Part shown: piece by piece, positions 7,812-8,719 of the stretch
Layout of the letters: every line of letters begins with the position of its first letter
Position numbering within the stretch: position 1 is the first letter of the stretch
Origin: Mollicutes bacterium
GTDB taxonomy: Bacteria; Bacillota_I; Bacilli_A; RF39; UBA660
DNA: 8,719 bases
Assembly (NCBI GenBank): GCA_003566505.1
Contig: PXDA01000056.1
Span: forward strand, 1 to 8,719
Direction: 5' to 3'
Made by a program: the position numbers and the translations under genes
The notes under the pieces: generated by a model
What the model saw: the letters and a program-made list of their open reading frames with translations, nothing else
Told to the model about the DNA's origin: nothing
Database searches by the model: none

Positions 7812-8257
7812 AAAACGCCCTCGCATAAATCAACATATTTTTCACCATGTGGTTTTAAAACTAAAACTCGTTTATTTTCATCAATAATTTTAATATCAAT
7901 ATCTAAGCGTTCTTTTGGTAAAGATTCTTTAATCGTATCCGCCCATTCAATAATGGTTACACCACCCTTGGCTAAATATTCATTTAAATCTATACCCGCT
8001 AATTCACCATCAAGACGATAAACATCCATATGATATAATGCTAACTCGCCTTCATATTCTTTCACAATGGAAAAAGTTGGCGAAGTTATTTCCTCTTTAA
8101 CGCCCATAGCATCACCAAAACCTTTGGCAAACATTGTTTTGCCGCTCCCTAATTCACCACTCAAACAAATCACCATATTAGGAAATTTTTCTGTTTCCAG
8201 GTTTTGCGCCACTTCAATTGTTTCATATTCATTTTTTGTTGTTATCTTATAATCCAT
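7808..8257 (-). CDS. tsaE: t6A biosynthesis ATPase TsaE
   Basis: P-loop ATPase that cycles the TsaB-TsaD complex during t6A synthesis. It has 149 residues, as usual for the family. Walker A SGELGSGKT is at 33-41, followed by the family motifs TSPTF (58-62), LYHMDVYRL (74-82) and IEWAD (103-107). It is the first gene of its operon. The ATG at 8257 has GGTGAT 3 nt upstream. It lies unusually close to its promoter, so the mRNA leader should be only about 8-10 nt. Its TGA overlaps the tsaB GTG start. Confidence 0.95.
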   Translation of the reverse strand: MDYKITTKNEYETIEVAQNLETEKFPNMVICLSGELGSGKTMFAKGFGDAMGVKEEITSPTFSIVKEYEGELALYHMDVYRLDGELAGIDLNEYLAKGGVTIIEWADTIKESLPKERLDIDIKIIDENKRVLVLKPHGEKYVDLCEGVL

Positions 8258-8272
8258 AATATCACCAACCTT

Positions 8273-8301
8273 ATTATATAGAAAAAAAAGCTTTATGACA
8301 A
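8273..8301 (-). promoter_or_regulatory. Sigma-A promoter of tsaE-tsaB-tsaD
   Basis: On the minus strand, TTGTCA (8301..8296, five of six to TTGACA) is separated by exactly 17 nt, including a T8 run, from a perfect TATAAT (8278..8273). Transcription should begin about 8267-8265, which puts the start point at the SD of tsaE. Upstream sequence is rich in A and T runs, as in UP elements. Confidence 0.8.
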
Positions 8302-8357
8302 CTTTATTTAAGATATTTTCTTTTTTTTTCTTTAAAAAACAACTAAAATTTAATATC
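8302..8357. promoter_or_regulatory. A/T-run spacer between two divergent promoters
   Basis: The 56 bases between the two outward-facing -35 boxes are almost only A and T, with runs of T4, T9 and A6. An 8-bp inverted repeat (AAGATATT at 8310-8317, AATATCTT at 8352-8359) flanks it, and its right arm touches the plus-strand -35 box. It could act as a shared UP element or a bent-DNA or repressor site. In sequence this A/T-rich, chance is a fair alternative. No reading frame is visible. Confidence 0.3.
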
Positions 8358-8386
8358 TTTACAGTATTTTCATATTATCTTTTAAT
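8358..8386 (+). promoter_or_regulatory. Sigma-A promoter of the 60-residue membrane-protein gene
   Basis: TTTACA (8358-8363, five of six to consensus), a 17-nt spacer and TTTAAT (8381-8386, five of six). The predicted start is near 8393, giving a leader of about 47 nt that is A/T rich and has no evident hairpin before the SD. Confidence 0.7.
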
Positions 8387-8439
8387 TGAATATTTAAAAT
8401 TTTTATGTTACGCTTATTTTATTATTTAGGAGCGATATT

Positions 8440-8622
8440 ATGGCGAAAATTCCAGGACTTATAAAACTAATAATTATATTTGCCCAACTTAAAAATATCA
8501 TAAAACGCGAAATAAAATATGGCAATATGGGGGCGACATTAAAACTAACTGGTTTTATTTTACTAATAATTGTTATTTTAATCGCTCTTTGGTTTGGCTA
8601 TGCTACTTTAATAGCAAAATAG
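8440..8622 (+). CDS. Small hydrophobic membrane protein, 60 residues, unknown function
   Basis: This is the only plus-strand gene in the window. Its ATG has AGGAG 7 nt upstream. It is preceded by a consensus-like promoter and followed directly by a strong hairpin and T run, so it is a complete single-gene unit. The N-terminal third (about 7-19, LIKLIIIFAQL) is hydrophobic but short and could be an amphipathic helix. A basic stretch (KNIIKREIKYG, 18-28) follows. One clear membrane span of about 20 residues lies at 36-57, starting LTGFILLIIVILIALWFGY. The basic loop before the span suggests it faces the cytoplasm. No cysteine and no family motif is present. Size, isolation and hydrophobicity would suit a small stress-response membrane protein or a type I toxin, but nothing here decides between them. 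Confidence 0.8.
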   Translation: MAKIPGLIKLIIIFAQLKNIIKREIKYGNMGATLKLTGFILLIIVILIALWFGYATLIAK

Positions 8623-8650
8623 TTACTTTATTAAAAGTAACTATTTTTTT
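8616..8650. terminator. Bidirectional intrinsic terminator between convergent genes
   Basis: Perfect 14-bp arms at 8616-8629 (AAAATAGTTACTTT) and 8634-8647 flank a 4-nt loop ATTA. The right arm runs into T7 (8644-8650) for the plus strand. On the minus strand the hairpin ends in a T4 run, usable but weaker. The TAG stop of the plus gene lies in the left arm (8620-8622). The TAG of the minus gene lies in the right arm (8643..8641). Confidence 0.88.
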
Positions 8651-8719
8651 AAAGTAAGCACTTTATTTTTAGTTAAGCGTTCATTAATCCCTTCACTATG
8701 TTCATCCAAGAAACTACGC
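8641..8719 (-). CDS. C-terminal end of an unidentified protein (25 codons visible)
   Basis: The minus frame entering at the right edge is open for 25 codons and ends at the TAG 8643..8641. The visible end is charged and reads SFLDEHSEGINERLTKNKV and then LTLKK. Its stop sits inside the terminator stem, as expected for a gene that uses that hairpin. The peptide composition looks coding rather than random, with polar helix-forming residues, but the fragment is too short for a family assignment. It is convergent with the small plus-strand gene and lies upstream of tsaE in minus-strand order, separated from it by that gene. Confidence 0.65.
   Translation of the reverse strand, partial: RSFLDEHSEGINERLTKNKVLTLKK

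Noticed and set aside
7812..7826. ATG at 7826 as the tsaB start
   Set aside because: It would add five residues absent from the family, and GAGGG is placed for the GTG at 7811.
8440..8622. Antisense RNA promoter inside the 60-residue gene (perfect TATAAT on the minus strand near 8470-8480)
   Set aside because: There is no acceptable -35 box at 16-18 nt. Isolated TATAAT matches are expected by chance in such A/T-rich sequence.
1..8719. tRNA genes, T-box leader, CRISPR repeats, insertion sequences
   Set aside because: No cloverleaf, T-box motif, spaced repeat or transposase was found. gltX follows lepA by 13 nt, leaving no room for a leader regulator.

Overview
The window comes from a low-G+C bacterium that reads the standard bacterial code. 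TGA is a real stop in galU, tsaB and tsaE, Trp is TGG, and third codon positions are strongly A/T. Shine-Dalgarno (SD) sites are strong, promoters are of the sigma-A type, and terminators are A/T hairpins followed by T runs. Together with a PcrA-type helicase and a GltX resembling clostridial enzymes, this points to Bacillota or a close relative such as a deep Bacilli lineage. It is not a Mycoplasma or Spiroplasma, which read TGA as Trp. The species cannot be named from this sequence.

Layout: nearly everything lies on the minus strand, in two transcription units read from right to left. Unit 1 (8301 to 6181) is tsaE-tsaB-tsaD, the ATPase, partner and catalytic subunit of the t6A tRNA-modification machinery. 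It has a consensus sigma-A promoter, overlapping reading frames and an intrinsic terminator whose stem begins inside the tsaD stop codon. Unit 2 (about 6165 to the left edge) is pcrA, an undescribed 59-residue membrane protein, galU, lepA and gltX. All of these are tightly packed, and gltX runs off the left edge without its C-terminus. Unit 2 mixes DNA repair (PcrA), envelope or sugar-nucleotide supply (GalU), translation back-translocation (LepA) and tRNA charging (GltX).

At the right end the only plus-strand gene, 8440..8622, encodes a 60-residue hydrophobic protein of unknown function. It is a self-contained unit with its own promoter, leader, SD and terminator. It diverges from tsaE and converges on another minus-strand gene, of which only the last 25 codons are in the window. 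The terminator between the two converging genes holds both of their TAG stop codons at mirror-image positions.

Most of the window is conserved housekeeping. The parts that repay attention are the two small membrane-protein genes, the nearly leaderless tsaE promoter, the terminators merged with stop codons, and a glycine in place of serine in the GltX KMSKS-type loop. I saw no RNA genes, CRISPR array, insertion sequence or prophage, and no gene-free stretch longer than 300 bases.
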